Shown: positions 41,014 through 50,199, counted from the stretch's first letter. The stretch: 64,000 bases of DNA from JAICUF01 sp038250675 (GCA_038250675.1 JBBSCB010000006.1:1-64000), one strand, 5' to 3'. Translations and numbers: made by a program. The notes: generated by a model not told the origin, from the letters alone.

Positions 41014-42549
41014 ATGCGGCGATCGCATCTCGCTCCGATCGTTCTCGTGCCGCTGATCCTCGGGGCCTGCCGGGATCGCCCGCCGGCAGCGGCGGCGCCC
41101 GCGACACCGGTTCCCGCCAGGGCGGCGGGCCGCGATACCGCCCGCTCGCGTGTCACCGTTGCCGCCGCCATCGAGCAGATCGTCTGGAACCAGAGCGCGC
41201 CGGCCTTCCTGCCGGTGGGCCGGTGGGCGCTGGTGCGCCACGTCTACGATGCCGGTCACTACGCGCCGCGATGGCTCTCGCCCGAGGGACTCACGCCCGC
41301 CGCGCGGACGCTGGTGGATGCGATCTGCGCCGATTTTTACGAGGCCATCCGGGTGCACGCCCTGGCCGCGGACACCAATCCCACCTGGCTTGCGGGAGGC
41401 GCCGGTCTGGCGGCGGCGGACGCCGCCGCGCTGGCACGCATCGACCTCCGCCTCACCGGTTCGATGGTCGATTATCTGTCGGATCTCTCCGCGGGCCAGG
41501 TCGACCCACGCACCGTCAGCAGCCAGTGGCTCGGACCCGCGCCGTCGGCGGCGCCCGACAGTGCCCTCGTCCCCGCGCTCGCTCTTTCCCTGGATCAGGC
41601 CGCTGCGCTGTTCCGCCCGGCCAGCGGCGCCTACGCTCCGCTGCGATCGGCACTGGAGCGCTACCGCGCGATGGAGGATCGCGGCGGCTGGACGCCACCG
41701 CGAAGGTCGCCGCTGCTGCGGCGCGGCTCACGCGATTCCATGGTGGCGTGGCTCCGGTCACGCCTGATCCAGTCGGGTGATCTGGCGGCAGCCGATTCGG
41801 CGGGCAGCGGCTATTCCGGGAGCGTGGTCGCCGCCGTGCGGCGAGCCCAGCAGCGCTACGGACTCCGCCCCGATGGTGTCGTGGGTGCGGCAACGTGGCA
41901 GGCGCTGGCCGCGCCCGCGGGGCTCCGCGCCGCGACGGTGGCCGCCAATCTGGAGCGGCTGCGCTGGTTTCCCCGGGTGCCCGCCGGTGCCGCGGTCGTG
42001 CTGGATCTTGGCGGCGGGACGCTGGACGTGCGCTCCGCCGGCGAACTGCTCCTCTCGGCGGCGGTGCGGCCGGATGACCGATGCCGCGACGAGCTGCCCC
42101 CGGCGATGGCGGACACCATCCGCGCCGCGACGCCGGATTCGAATGCGCTCGTCCTGGTGCTGGGTGGCGGGCGGGTCGTGCACCTGCGCCGGTCGGCGCG
42201 CGGCCGCGCGCCCGGATGTATGGCGCCGGAGGACCTGCGCCGGGTGGGACGCCTGCTGGCGGGAATAATGGCGTCCGGTGAGCCGGTGCTGTTCTATCTC
42301 GTAGCGCCGACGGCGCTCCCGCTGCCGGAGGGCGGCGTCCGGTTCCGGATCGACACCACGGGCGAGGATGCGAGGCTCCGCGCCGCGCTGGAACAGACGG
42401 CACCGGTCGGCGGCTGCGTGCCGGATGCCGCTGCTGCACCGGCGCTCAGCTGGCGCTCGCCGCCTTCGGCCGTGCGGCCGGCGAGACGGGTGCCTCACCG
42501 CTTGCGACCAGCGCCCGCCGCAGCAGGACCGGACCCACGAGCTGGTTGA
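41014..42549 (+). CDS. Degenerate L,D-transpeptidase-like lipoprotein
   Basis: A 511-residue protein with lipobox LILGAC after the signal peptide. The middle matches L,D-transpeptidase scaffold proteins (YDAGHYAPRWLSPEGLTPAARTLVDA), followed by a peptidoglycan-binding domain with RRAQQRYGLRPDGVVGAATWQAL. The C-terminal catalytic YkuD domain is reduced: the expected HGT and S.GC.R motifs are represented only by GRAPGCMAPEDLRRVGRLL, which retains a Cys without the usual His. It may bind but not cross-link peptidoglycan. The last ~100 bases overlap the convergent antiporter gene. The ATG at 41014 follows GGGAG. Confidence 0.7.
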   Translation: MRRSHLAPIVLVPLILGACRDRPPAAAAPATPVPARAAGRDTARSRVTVAAAIEQIVWNQSAPAFLPVGRWALVRHVYDAGHYAPRWLSPEGLTPAARTLVDAICADFYEAIRVHALAADTNPTWLAGGAGLAAADAAALARIDLRLTGSMVDYLSDLSAGQVDPRTVSSQWLGPAPSAAPDSALVPALALSLDQAAALFRPASGAYAPLRSALERYRAMEDRGGWTPPRRSPLLRRGSRDSMVAWLRSRLIQSGDLAAADSAGSGYSGSVVAAVRRAQQRYGLRPDGVVGAATWQALAAPAGLRAATVAANLERLRWFPRVPAGAAVVLDLGGGTLDVRSAGELLLSAAVRPDDRCRDELPPAMADTIRAATPDSNALVLVLGGGRVVHLRRSARGRAPGCMAPEDLRRVGRLLAGIMASGEPVLFYLVAPTALPLPEGGVRFRIDTTGEDARLRAALEQTAPVGGCVPDAAAAPALSWRSPPSAVRPARRVPHRLRPAPAAAGPDPRAG

Positions 42550-43756
42550 GCGCAATCAGCGCCAGCAGCAGCGTGCGCAGCTCCGCCCCGAACGTCGGAA
42601 ACACCTCCGCCACCACCGACGCCAGTCCGATCGCCACCCCGGCCTGCGACACCAGCCCCATCCATAGTCGGCGCGTGACGTCAGGCGGCAGTCCGGCCCA
42701 CCGCCCGCCCAGCCGCGTGCCGCCCCAGACGGCGCCGGCCCGGACCAGCACCAGCGGCAGGAGCAGCGGCATCAGGCGGATGACCGCGACCACATCGATC
42801 ATGGCGCCCGAGAGCGCAAAGAACACCACGTAGACCGGCGCCGCCGACCGTTCCATCGCATGCCGCAGCGCCTCGCCCCGCGCGCGCGGCGAAAAGTTCT
42901 CCGCCACGAAGCCGGCGGTGAGCAGGGTCAGCACGACCTCGACGTGCGCCAGGCGCGCCACTTCGCTTCCGAGGAACGCGACCAGGATCCCGAACAGCAG
43001 CAGCTCTTCGCCGATGAAACGCAGGTACACCGCGACCGCCTGACCCAGCACGGCGCCGACCACGAGTGCGCCGAGGATCTCCCAGGTGACCATGCCCGGC
43101 GAGATGCCCTGCCCGGTGGTTGGCGCCAGCGCGCGCGCGATCGCCAGCGTGGCACTGAACAGCAGGACCACGATGACGTCGGTCAGCAGCACCACGCCGA
43201 GTGTCGTGCGGGCCAGCGGGCCGCGGGCGCCGGTCTCGCTCAGGAGCGCCATCGTCACCGCAGGCGAGTGCACGATTGCGATCGAGGCCACGAGCAGAGC
43301 GACGGCCACGACCTGCGCCATTGGGAGATCACGCAGGAACGGCACGAAATCCCGGGCCGCGATGAGCGCGCCGGCCAGTGCGACGAAGCTCAGCGCCAGC
43401 TCCGCCGTCATCACCTTGAGCAGCGCGATACCGGTCCGCCGCACTTCCTCCCACCGCAGCTCCGCGCCCGCCAGGAACGCGATCATCGCCACCGCGAGCC
43501 CGCTCACCGGGGCCAGCCGCTCCAGCGCCTCGGCGCTCACGGTGCCGAGCGCCGCCGGGCCGAAGATGAGCCCCGCGGCCATGAACCCGACGATGGCTGG
43601 CCCGTGCATCGCCTTGGCGATTTCGCCAACGGTATAGGCGGCAAGAATCAGCAGGCCGAAGGTGAGCAGCGCCTGGGAGCCGTAGCCGGCCGAGCCCAGC
43701 GGGCGCATCAGCTCGACCAGCCCGAAGACGACGAGCAGGATCACGGCGCGCCGCAT
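42446..43756 (-). CDS. Cation:proton antiporter-like protein (second of pair)
   Basis: A 436-residue membrane protein of the CPA superfamily: GPAIVGFMAAGLIFGPAALG, VAMIAFLAGAELRWEEVRR, VVLLTDVIVVLLFS at the ion-binding helix and GLVSQAGVAIGLASVVAE late. The ion site has TD in place of the family's DD or ND pair, so one acidic residue remains, which usually indicates electroneutral exchange. It starts 1 base after the neighbouring antiporter-like gene stops, so the two are surely co-translated. Confidence 0.85.
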   Translation of the reverse strand: MRRAVILLVVFGLVELMRPLGSAGYGSQALLTFGLLILAAYTVGEIAKAMHGPAIVGFMAAGLIFGPAALGTVSAEALERLAPVSGLAVAMIAFLAGAELRWEEVRRTGIALLKVMTAELALSFVALAGALIAARDFVPFLRDLPMAQVVAVALLVASIAIVHSPAVTMALLSETGARGPLARTTLGVVLLTDVIVVLLFSATLAIARALAPTTGQGISPGMVTWEILGALVVGAVLGQAVAVYLRFIGEELLLFGILVAFLGSEVARLAHVEVVLTLLTAGFVAENFSPRARGEALRHAMERSAAPVYVVFFALSGAMIDVVAVIRLMPLLLPLVLVRAGAVWGGTRLGGRWAGLPPDVTRRLWMGLVSQAGVAIGLASVVAEVFPTFGAELRTLLLALIALNQLVGPVLLRRALVASGEAPVSPAARPKAASAS

Positions 43757-43757
43757 C

Positions 43758-45029
43758 TCAGCCCTCCGTGGCGCTGGCGGGCGCGGCAGGTGCGGGGGGT
43801 GCGTCCGTTGCCGGTGCGTCGGCGGCGGGCCCCCGCCGCTGATGGCGCTGGACCGCGGCGCGCACGAACCGCGCGGAGAGCAGGTCGGTGGTCAGCACCG
43901 ACAACAGCGCCGCGGTGAACACCATGTGGGAGAGCGGCGAGTCATCGAAGATCCGGTAGTTGAGGGCGATCGCCGCCGCCAGACTGCCCTGGCCGATCAG
44001 GGCCCGTCCCCAGTCGTGACCCAGGACGGCGGTCATCCCACTGAGGCGGGTCGCCAGCCGGGCTCCGCCCACCTTGGCGATAAGCCGGATCGCGATGAAC
44101 GCGGTGATCGGCAGGACCCACATCTCGCCGGTGGTGCGCCAGGCGGCACCGGCAAAGATGAGCAGCACCAGATAGAGCGGCCGCTGGACCCGGTGCAGCA
44201 CGGCGCTGATCTCGCCCCGGGTCCGGCTGGTGTTGACCAGGATGGCGCCGATGATCATCGTCGGCAGCAGCGGCGAGAGGCGCGCGTACGCTGCGGTGCC
44301 GCTGGCCAGCGTGATGGCGGCGGCCAGCGCGATGAAGAGGCGGTCGGGGTTTCGCTCGCCGCCGAGGAACAGATGGTACAGCGCGCCCCCGACGACGCCG
44401 ATCCCAAACGTCAGCACTGCCCATTCGGTGGGCGTCGGCGGCCGGATGTCGCTGGGGGGCGGGGCATGGACCACACCGAGCATGATGCCGAACGTCAGGA
44501 CACCGATGACGGCGTCCATGCCGCCGGCCACCTGGAGCTGCAGCAGGAGCGGGGTGCGGGCCGCGCGGTCCCGCGCGAGGCGCCGGCCGGCCAGCGCGAT
44601 GCCGGAAGACGAGGTCGTGACCGCGATCGCGGCGAGCACCGCGGCCGCGGTGAACGCCGGGGCGGGTGCCACGCCGAGCACGCGGACCAGCAGTCCGAAC
44701 ATGACGCCGCCCACGACTGCGACCACGAGCGCGGCCTCGAGGAACGCCACCTGATACAGGCTCCCCGGAATCTTCAGCAGCCGCTGGAGATGGAACTCGG
44801 ACCCGATCACCGCCCCCATCCAGCCGATGGCCAGCGTAATGAACGGGCCGAAGCTGTCGATCACGTTGGCGCTGATGAGCCCGGACACACGCGGTCCCAG
44901 CAGCACCCCCAGCACCAGGTATTCGGCGCCGGAGACGATGAGGAAGCGCCGAGCCAGCGCGGCAGTCGCCAGTCGCGCGGCGAGGTAGCCACCGGCGACG
45001 ATGGCGATCAGGATGAGGCCTGAGGTCAT
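43758..45029 (-). CDS. Cation:proton antiporter-like protein (first of pair)
   Basis: A 423-residue membrane protein with the CPA-type layout: SGAEYLVLGVLLGPRVSGLI, LAIGWMGAVIGSEFHLQRL and GHDWGRALIGQGSLAAAIALNY. The position of the ion-binding pair reads GGMDAVIGVLTF, again with one Asp. The C-terminal tail is Pro/Ala-rich and cytoplasmic. The close pairing with a second, divergent antiporter-like gene suggests that the two products form a hetero-dimer. Confidence 0.82.
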   Translation of the reverse strand: MTSGLILIAIVAGGYLAARLATAALARRFLIVSGAEYLVLGVLLGPRVSGLISANVIDSFGPFITLAIGWMGAVIGSEFHLQRLLKIPGSLYQVAFLEAALVVAVVGGVMFGLLVRVLGVAPAPAFTAAAVLAAIAVTTSSSGIALAGRRLARDRAARTPLLLQLQVAGGMDAVIGVLTFGIMLGVVHAPPPSDIRPPTPTEWAVLTFGIGVVGGALYHLFLGGERNPDRLFIALAAAITLASGTAAYARLSPLLPTMIIGAILVNTSRTRGEISAVLHRVQRPLYLVLLIFAGAAWRTTGEMWVLPITAFIAIRLIAKVGGARLATRLSGMTAVLGHDWGRALIGQGSLAAAIALNYRIFDDSPLSHMVFTAALLSVLTTDLLSARFVRAAVQRHQRRGPAADAPATDAPPAPAAPASATEG

Positions 45030-45098
45030 GACCTGCGAATCCTACGCCCGCGCGGAGCGAGGCGGAACCCGCCGGGGCCGGATCGAAAATGGGGCAGT

Positions 45099-45117
45099 GG
45101 CGGATCCGCCGCGGCGG
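45099..45117. promoter_or_regulatory. Overlapping perfect palindromes upstream of a small gene
   Basis: GGCGGATCCGCC (45099-45110) and CCGCCGCGGCGG (45106-45117) are two perfect 12-base palindromes sharing 5 bases, 16 bases before the ATG at 45133. They could be an operator, or a hairpin in the leader if transcription begins further upstream. Confidence 0.35.
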
Positions 45118-45132
45118 AAGCATTCTTAGGCT

Positions 45133-45486
45133 ATGAACGATCTGCTGAAGCAGCGCATCCTCCGCAGTCTCGAGGCCCTGGGCGACGAGCGCGGCTATCA
45201 GATCCTGGACTACATCGAGTTTCTCGAGAGCCGCTATGCCGAACGGGCCCGGCCCGGCGGGATTCTGGCCAAGCTGACGGAAACGGTGGAAGACACCATG
45301 CGCGCGGGCAAGCTGCCCATCAAGGCCATCAGCGGCACCATGGGTCTGCTCGACAGCGCCACCAAGGTGATGAAGGGCGTCGCCGCGGCGGGACAGGCCG
45401 TGGTGGACGAGGCCGTCAAGGCGGCCGACGGCGGGAAGCGGACCGAGCTTCCGCCGGCCAAGCCACAGTCGAACGCGGGGAGCTGA
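45133..45486 (+). CDS. Small conserved helical protein
   Basis: A 117-residue protein. The N-terminus NDLLKQRILRSLEALGDERG followed by YQILDYIEFLESRYAE is a compact helical module; the middle (ILAKLTETVEDTMRAGKLP...) is amphipathic and the C-terminus disordered. The DYIEFLESRYAE phrase resembles small DUF2281-like helical proteins but I do not claim membership. It precedes an APC permease by 12 bases and is probably transcribed with it. Confidence 0.7.
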   Translation: MNDLLKQRILRSLEALGDERGYQILDYIEFLESRYAERARPGGILAKLTETVEDTMRAGKLPIKAISGTMGLLDSATKVMKGVAAAGQAVVDEAVKAADGGKRTELPPAKPQSNAGS

Positions 45487-45498
45487 GCCGGACAATTC

Positions 45499-46998
45499 AT
45501 GGCATCCAGCGTCGAGGCCCCGCAGGCCGCCCCGGAGTCGGAGCGCAACTTCATCCGCGGCATCGGTCCGCTCCAGGCGATCTCCCTGGTGGTCGGCACG
45601 ATGATCGGCTCCGGCATCTTCATCGTGTCGTCCGACATCGCGCGCCAGATGGACGGCTGGGGACCCGGCGGGCTGATGCTGGTGTGGGTGCTCACTGGTG
45701 CGATGACGCTGGCGGGCGCGCTGGCCTACGCGGAACTGGCCGCGATGATGCCGCGGGCGGGCGGCCAGTACGTCTTCCTGCGTGAGGGACTCTCGCCGGC
45801 CGTTGGATTTCTGTTTGGCTGGACACTCTTCACGGTCATCCAGACCGGGACGATCGCCGCGGTGGCGGTGGCGATGGCCAAGTACCTGGCGGTCTTCTTC
45901 CCCGCGCTGAGCGACACGATCGTCGTCTCCCTCGGCAGCATCCGCCTGCCCGGCTCAGCCGAGGCGATTCCGCTCGGCGTCTCGATGCAGCGGGTGGCCG
46001 CCATCCTGAGCATCGTCGTTCTGACGTGGATCAACGCCCGCGGCGTCACGGTCGGCGCCCGCCTGCAGACCTTCCTTACCGTCATCAAGGCGCTGGCGCT
46101 CGCCGCGCTGGTACTGCTGGGCATCGCCATCTTCCGCCGGGTGGATATCGTCACCGCCAATTTCAACTCGACGATGTTCTGGGGCACCGGCAACTGGGGC
46201 GTCATGATGCTGCCGGCGGTGGGGGCCGCGATGGTCGGCTCGCTCTTCTCGTCGGACTCGTGGAACAACGTCACCTTCGCCGCCGCGGAAGTGCGGGATC
46301 CCGCCCGGAACCTTCCGCGGGCGCTCGCCATCGGCGCCGGCGTGGTGACGGTGCTCTACATCCTCGCCAATCTTTCGTATCTGAGCGTGCTGCCCTATGC
46401 CGGCAGCGCGGACGGGGCCACGGCACTCGCGCGCGGCATGCAGCACGCCACGCAGGACCGCGTCGCGTCGGCCGCGGTTGAGGTGATGCTGGGCACGGCC
46501 GGGGCCGCGGCGATGGCGGCGCTGATCGTCATCTCCACCTTCGGCTGCAACGCGGGGTTGGTGCTGGCGGGCCCGCGCGTCTACTTCGCCATGGCCGAGG
46601 ACCGGCTGTTCTTCCGCCGGGCCGGGGAGCTGCACCCGCGGCGCCGGACGCCGGTGTTCGGGCTCAGCGTGCAGGCCATCTGGGCGTCGCTCCTCTGCCT
46701 CAGCGGCACCTATAATCAGCTCCTCGACTACGTGATATTTGCCTCCGTGCTGTTCTATTTTCTGACGACACTGGCTCTGTTCCGGCTGCGGCGGATCCGG
46801 CCGGACCTGCCGCGGCCGGTCAAGGCGTTCGGCTATCCGGTGGTCCCGGCGCTCTACCTGGTGGCCGCCGCGGCCCTGATGGTGGTCCTGCTCGTCAAGA
46901 AGCCGCTGTTCACCTGGCCCGGCCTCCTGATCGTGGCCCTGGGCATCCCGGTCTATCTGGTGTGGCGGCGCTCGGCCGGCGCCTTGATTTCCCGGTAA
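45499..46998 (+). CDS. APC-family amino acid permease
   Basis: A 499-residue permease of the LAT-like APC branch. The helix-1 motif VGTMIGSGIFIVSSDIA, MMPRAGGQYVFLREGLSPAVGFLFGW in helices 2-3, and SSDSWNNVTFAAAEVRDPARNLPRAL after helix 6 are characteristic. Twelve helices fit. The substrate is not known. The promoter of guaB lies at its 3' end, so the downstream gene has its own start signal. Confidence 0.9.
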   Translation: MASSVEAPQAAPESERNFIRGIGPLQAISLVVGTMIGSGIFIVSSDIARQMDGWGPGGLMLVWVLTGAMTLAGALAYAELAAMMPRAGGQYVFLREGLSPAVGFLFGWTLFTVIQTGTIAAVAVAMAKYLAVFFPALSDTIVVSLGSIRLPGSAEAIPLGVSMQRVAAILSIVVLTWINARGVTVGARLQTFLTVIKALALAALVLLGIAIFRRVDIVTANFNSTMFWGTGNWGVMMLPAVGAAMVGSLFSSDSWNNVTFAAAEVRDPARNLPRALAIGAGVVTVLYILANLSYLSVLPYAGSADGATALARGMQHATQDRVASAAVEVMLGTAGAAAMAALIVISTFGCNAGLVLAGPRVYFAMAEDRLFFRRAGELHPRRRTPVFGLSVQAIWASLLCLSGTYNQLLDYVIFASVLFYFLTTLALFRLRRIRPDLPRPVKAFGYPVVPALYLVAAAALMVVLLVKKPLFTWPGLLIVALGIPVYLVWRRSAGALISR

Positions 46999-47012
46999 TT
47001 CCGCTCTAGACT
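46984..47012 (+). promoter_or_regulatory. Promoter of guaB
   Basis: TTGATT (46984-46989), 17 bases, TAGACT (47007-47012), overlapping the end of the permease gene. Initiation near 47019 would give a guaB leader of about 98 bases that contains the hairpin at 47038-47076. Confidence 0.6.
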
Positions 47013-47037
47013 CTGGGATGGAACCCTCGACGCTCTC

Positions 47038-47076
47038 CGGCCCTCCAGCCGCCCCACCCGGGGCGGCGGAGGGCCG
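47038..47076 (+). promoter_or_regulatory. Long stem-loop in the guaB leader
   Basis: CGGCCCTCC-A-GCCGCCCC-ACCC-GGGGCGGC-GGAGGGCCG: a 17-bp stem with a single bulged A (47047) and a 4-base loop. There is no U-tract after it, so it is not a classical intrinsic terminator. It ends 40 bases before the guaB ATG and could act as an attenuator, protein-binding site or mRNA-stabilising element. Confidence 0.55.
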
Positions 47077-47116
47077 TCGTGCAGCGGCCCCCGCCGTCCG
47101 GGCGGAGGAACCGCGT

Positions 47117-48574
47117 ATGGCCCGGATCCGAGCCCAGGTCGGGCTCACGTTCGATGACGTGCTGCTGGTCCCGCGCCATTCGGCCGTGCATCCCCGCGAC
47201 GTCTCCACCCGCACCCGCCTCACCCGCACTATTCCGCTCAACATCCCGCTCATCTCCGCCGCGATGGACACGGTCACCGAAGCCGACATGGCCATCGCCA
47301 TGGCGCGGGCCGGCGGTATCGGCGTGATCCACAAGAACATGTCGGTGGACCGGCAGGCGGCCGAGGTGGATCGCGTCAAGCGCAGCGAGAGCGGGATGAT
47401 CATGAATCCCATTACGCTGGGCCCCGACCGGCCGCTCCGGGAGGTCGTGGCGCTGATGCGCCGCTTCAAGATCTCCGGCGTGCCGATCGTGGACGGGCAG
47501 GGACGGCTGGTGGGCATCGTGACCAATCGCGATCTTCAGTTCGAGCGCAATCTGGACCAGCCCATCGGCGAAGCGATGACCCGAGAGAACCTTGTCACCG
47601 CACCGGTCGAGACCGGGCTCGACGAGGCCGAACGGATGCTGGCCCGGCATCGCATCGAGAAGCTGCCGGTGGTGGATGATGTCGGCGTCCTCAAGGGGCT
47701 GATCACCGTCAAGGACATCTTCAAGCGCCGCGAGCATCCGCTGGCCAACAAGGACCAGCATGGCCGCCTGCGCGTCGCGGCGGCGGTGGGTGGCACGCCC
47801 GCCGATCGTGCGCGCGCCAAGGCGCTGCTCGATGCCGGTGCCGACGTCATCGTGATCGACTCGGCCCATGGCCACAGCGAGGGCGTGCTGGCCACGCTCG
47901 ACGCGATCCGGAGTGCCTTTCCCGACGCCCAGATTATCGCCGGCAACGTGGCCACCGAGAGCGGTGCGCGGGAGCTGGCCCGCCGCGGCGCCGACGCCAT
48001 CAAGGTGGGCATCGGTCCCGGCAGCATCTGCACCACGCGCGTGGTCACCGGCGTCGGCGTGCCGCAGGTCACCGCGATCATGGACGCCGTCCGCGGCGCG
48101 GGCGAGGTGCCGATCATCGCCGACGGCGGCATCAAGTATTCGGGCGATGTCGTGAAGGCGCTCGCGTCCGGCGCCGCCTGCGCCATGATGGGCTCCATGC
48201 TGGCGGGAACCGAAGAGAGCCCGGGCGAGAGTGTGCTGGCGGAGGGGCGGCGGTTCAAAATGATCCGCGGCATGGGCAGTCTCTCCGCCATGCAGGACGG
48301 ATCGGCCGACCGCTACTTCCAGGAGGGCGAGCTCGCGCCTTCCAAGTGGGTCCCCGAAGGGATCGAGGGCCGCGTGCCCTACAGGGGCGCCGTAGCCGAC
48401 GTGATCTACCAGATGGTGGGCGGGCTCCAGAGCGGAATGGGCTACTGCGGCGTAGGTGATATCGAGGCGCTGCAGCGCGAGGTCGAGATGATTCAGGTGA
48501 CGTCGGCGGGGCTCCGCGAGTCCCATCCCCACGACGTGACGATCACGCGCGAGGCACCCAACTACAGCGCCTGA
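47117..48574 (+). CDS. guaB: Inosine-5'-monophosphate dehydrogenase
   Basis: A 485-residue IMP dehydrogenase, the first committed step of GMP synthesis. It starts LTFDDVLLVPRHSAVHP, has paired CBS domains at about residues 95-205 (MRRFKISGVPIVD; LARHRIEKLPVVDD), DSAHGHSEGV, and the catalytic Cys305 in GPGSICTTRVVTGVGVPQ. The flap has GMGSLSAM and RGMGS with the EGIEGRVPYRG loop. The ATG at 47117 has GGCGGAGGAA upstream and the normal family N-terminus; an ATG at 47018 would add 33 atypical residues across the leader hairpin. Confidence 0.96.
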   Translation: MARIRAQVGLTFDDVLLVPRHSAVHPRDVSTRTRLTRTIPLNIPLISAAMDTVTEADMAIAMARAGGIGVIHKNMSVDRQAAEVDRVKRSESGMIMNPITLGPDRPLREVVALMRRFKISGVPIVDGQGRLVGIVTNRDLQFERNLDQPIGEAMTRENLVTAPVETGLDEAERMLARHRIEKLPVVDDVGVLKGLITVKDIFKRREHPLANKDQHGRLRVAAAVGGTPADRARAKALLDAGADVIVIDSAHGHSEGVLATLDAIRSAFPDAQIIAGNVATESGARELARRGADAIKVGIGPGSICTTRVVTGVGVPQVTAIMDAVRGAGEVPIIADGGIKYSGDVVKALASGAACAMMGSMLAGTEESPGESVLAEGRRFKMIRGMGSLSAMQDGSADRYFQEGELAPSKWVPEGIEGRVPYRGAVADVIYQMVGGLQSGMGYCGVGDIEALQREVEMIQVTSAGLRESHPHDVTITREAPNYSA

Positions 48575-48639
48575 GGGGGCGCGGTCGGCGCTTCCACTCC
48601 AGTTGCAGCACGTTCCCACGTCTCCAACCGAGGATCCTG

Positions 48640-50199
48640 ATGAGCGTACCTCACGTCAAGAGCGCGCCCCCGAGTACGTCCGGCGGCGGGACCGGCCTCT
48701 GGGCCACCAAGTCGATTACGGCACTTCGCGCCGAGGCCGAGGCCACCGGCGATCGCTCGCTGAACCGCTCGCTCAGCGCGCTCAACCTGACCATGCTGGG
48801 CATCGGCGCAATCATCGGCGCCGGCATCTTCGTGCTCACCGGCCTCGCGGCGGCGCTCCACGCGGGTCCGGCGGTGTGGGTCTCGTTCATCTTCGCCGCC
48901 ATCGCCTGCGGACTGGCCGGGCTCTGCTACGCCGAGATGGCCAGCGCGGTGCCGGTCGCCGGGAGCGCGTACACCTATTCGTACGCCACGATGGGCGAGT
49001 TCGTCGCCTGGATCATCGGCTGGGACCTGGTCCTCGAGTACGCGATGGGAGCGGCCACCGTCGGGGTGGGCTGGTCCGGCTACTTCGTGAGCATGCTGGA
49101 CATCGTCGGCATCCACCTGCCGACTGCGCTCACCTCCGCGCCGGTCCGTCACTGCTCCGCCGTGGACGTCACCAACGCCGTGGCCTCGTGCCTCCACGCC
49201 GGCTGGAATTCCACCGGTGCGCTGTTCAATCTGCCGGCGGTCGCGATTGTCCTCATCGCCAGCGCCGTGCTGGTGATCGGCATCGAGGAGTCGGCCAAGA
49301 TCAACAATCTGATCGTCATCCTGAAGATCGCCGTGGTGCTGATGTTCATCGGCTTCGGCGCGCGGTACGTCAATGTGGGAAACTGGCATCCGTTCATTCC
49401 GCCCAACACCGGCACGTTCGGGCAGTTCGGCTGGAGCGGCGTGTTCCGCGGCGCCGGCCTGATCTTCTTTGCGTACATCGGCTTCGACGCGGTGAGCACC
49501 GCGGCGCAGGAGGCCAAGAACCCGCAGAAGGACATGCCGATCGGCATTCTCGGCTCCCTGGCCATCTGTACCGTGCTCTACATCCTCGTGTCGCTGGTCC
49601 TGACCGGACTGGTGCACTACGACCAGCTCAACGTCGCCAACCCGGTGGCGTATGCCGTCGAGCAGGTGGCGCAGCTCAACTGGCTGCGGCCGTTCATCAC
49701 CATCGGCGCCGTCCTCGGCCTCGGCTCGGTGGTGCTGGTCATGCTGCTGGGCCAGTCGCGCGTCTTCTACTCGATGTCGCGTGACGGGCTCATGGGCCCG
49801 TGGGCCGGCAAGGTGCACCCGCGGTTCCGCACGCCGTACCTGGCCACGATCTACGTCGGGCTGATCGTCGCGGTGGTCACGGGGACCTTCCCGATTCAGC
49901 TGCTGGGCGAGCTGGTCAACATCGGCACGCTGCTGGCATTCGTGCTGGTCTGCGCCGGTGTCTGGATCCTGCGGGTCAAGCGGCCCGACCTCGATCGGCC
50001 GTTCCGGACGCCGCTGGTGCCGCTGGTGCCGATCCTCGGCATCCTGGCCTGCTTTGGCCTGATGGCGACGCTGCCGGGCGATACGTGGATCCGGCTGCTG
50101 GTCTGGCTGCTCATCGGCTTCGTCATCTACTTCAGCTACGGCCGCAAGCACAGCCACTTGCAGCAGGAACTGGCCGGCAAGACCCCGACGCAGCTCTAG
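48640..50199 (+). CDS. APC-family transporter, cationic amino acid type
   Basis: A 519-residue permease of the CAT/YfnA-like branch. The N-terminal helix 1 IGAIIGAGIFVLTGLAA, MASAVPVAGSAYTYSYATMGEF, YIGFDAVSTAAQEAKNPQKDMPIGILGSL and SRVFYSMSRDGLMGPWAGKVHPRFRTPY are its hallmarks; members carry branched-chain or cationic amino acids. About 12-14 helices. A segment with several Cys (RHCSAVDVTNAVASCLHAGW) forms an unusual periplasmic loop. The ATG at 48640 has CGAGGA upstream. Confidence 0.92.
   Translation: MSVPHVKSAPPSTSGGGTGLWATKSITALRAEAEATGDRSLNRSLSALNLTMLGIGAIIGAGIFVLTGLAAALHAGPAVWVSFIFAAIACGLAGLCYAEMASAVPVAGSAYTYSYATMGEFVAWIIGWDLVLEYAMGAATVGVGWSGYFVSMLDIVGIHLPTALTSAPVRHCSAVDVTNAVASCLHAGWNSTGALFNLPAVAIVLIASAVLVIGIEESAKINNLIVILKIAVVLMFIGFGARYVNVGNWHPFIPPNTGTFGQFGWSGVFRGAGLIFFAYIGFDAVSTAAQEAKNPQKDMPIGILGSLAICTVLYILVSLVLTGLVHYDQLNVANPVAYAVEQVAQLNWLRPFITIGAVLGLGSVVLVMLLGQSRVFYSMSRDGLMGPWAGKVHPRFRTPYLATIYVGLIVAVVTGTFPIQLLGELVNIGTLLAFVLVCAGVWILRVKRPDLDRPFRTPLVPLVPILGILACFGLMATLPGDTWIRLLVWLLIGFVIYFSYGRKHSHLQQELAGKTPTQL

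Noticed and set aside
47018..47116. N-terminal extension of GuaB from ATG 47018
   Set aside because: The added residues are Pro/Ala-rich and outside the family's N-terminus; a better Shine-Dalgarno precedes ATG 47117, and the interval holds a large hairpin.
48603..49784. 393-residue frame overlapping the CAT-type permease
   Set aside because: A shifted reading of the permease, rich in Arg and Gly with no helices.
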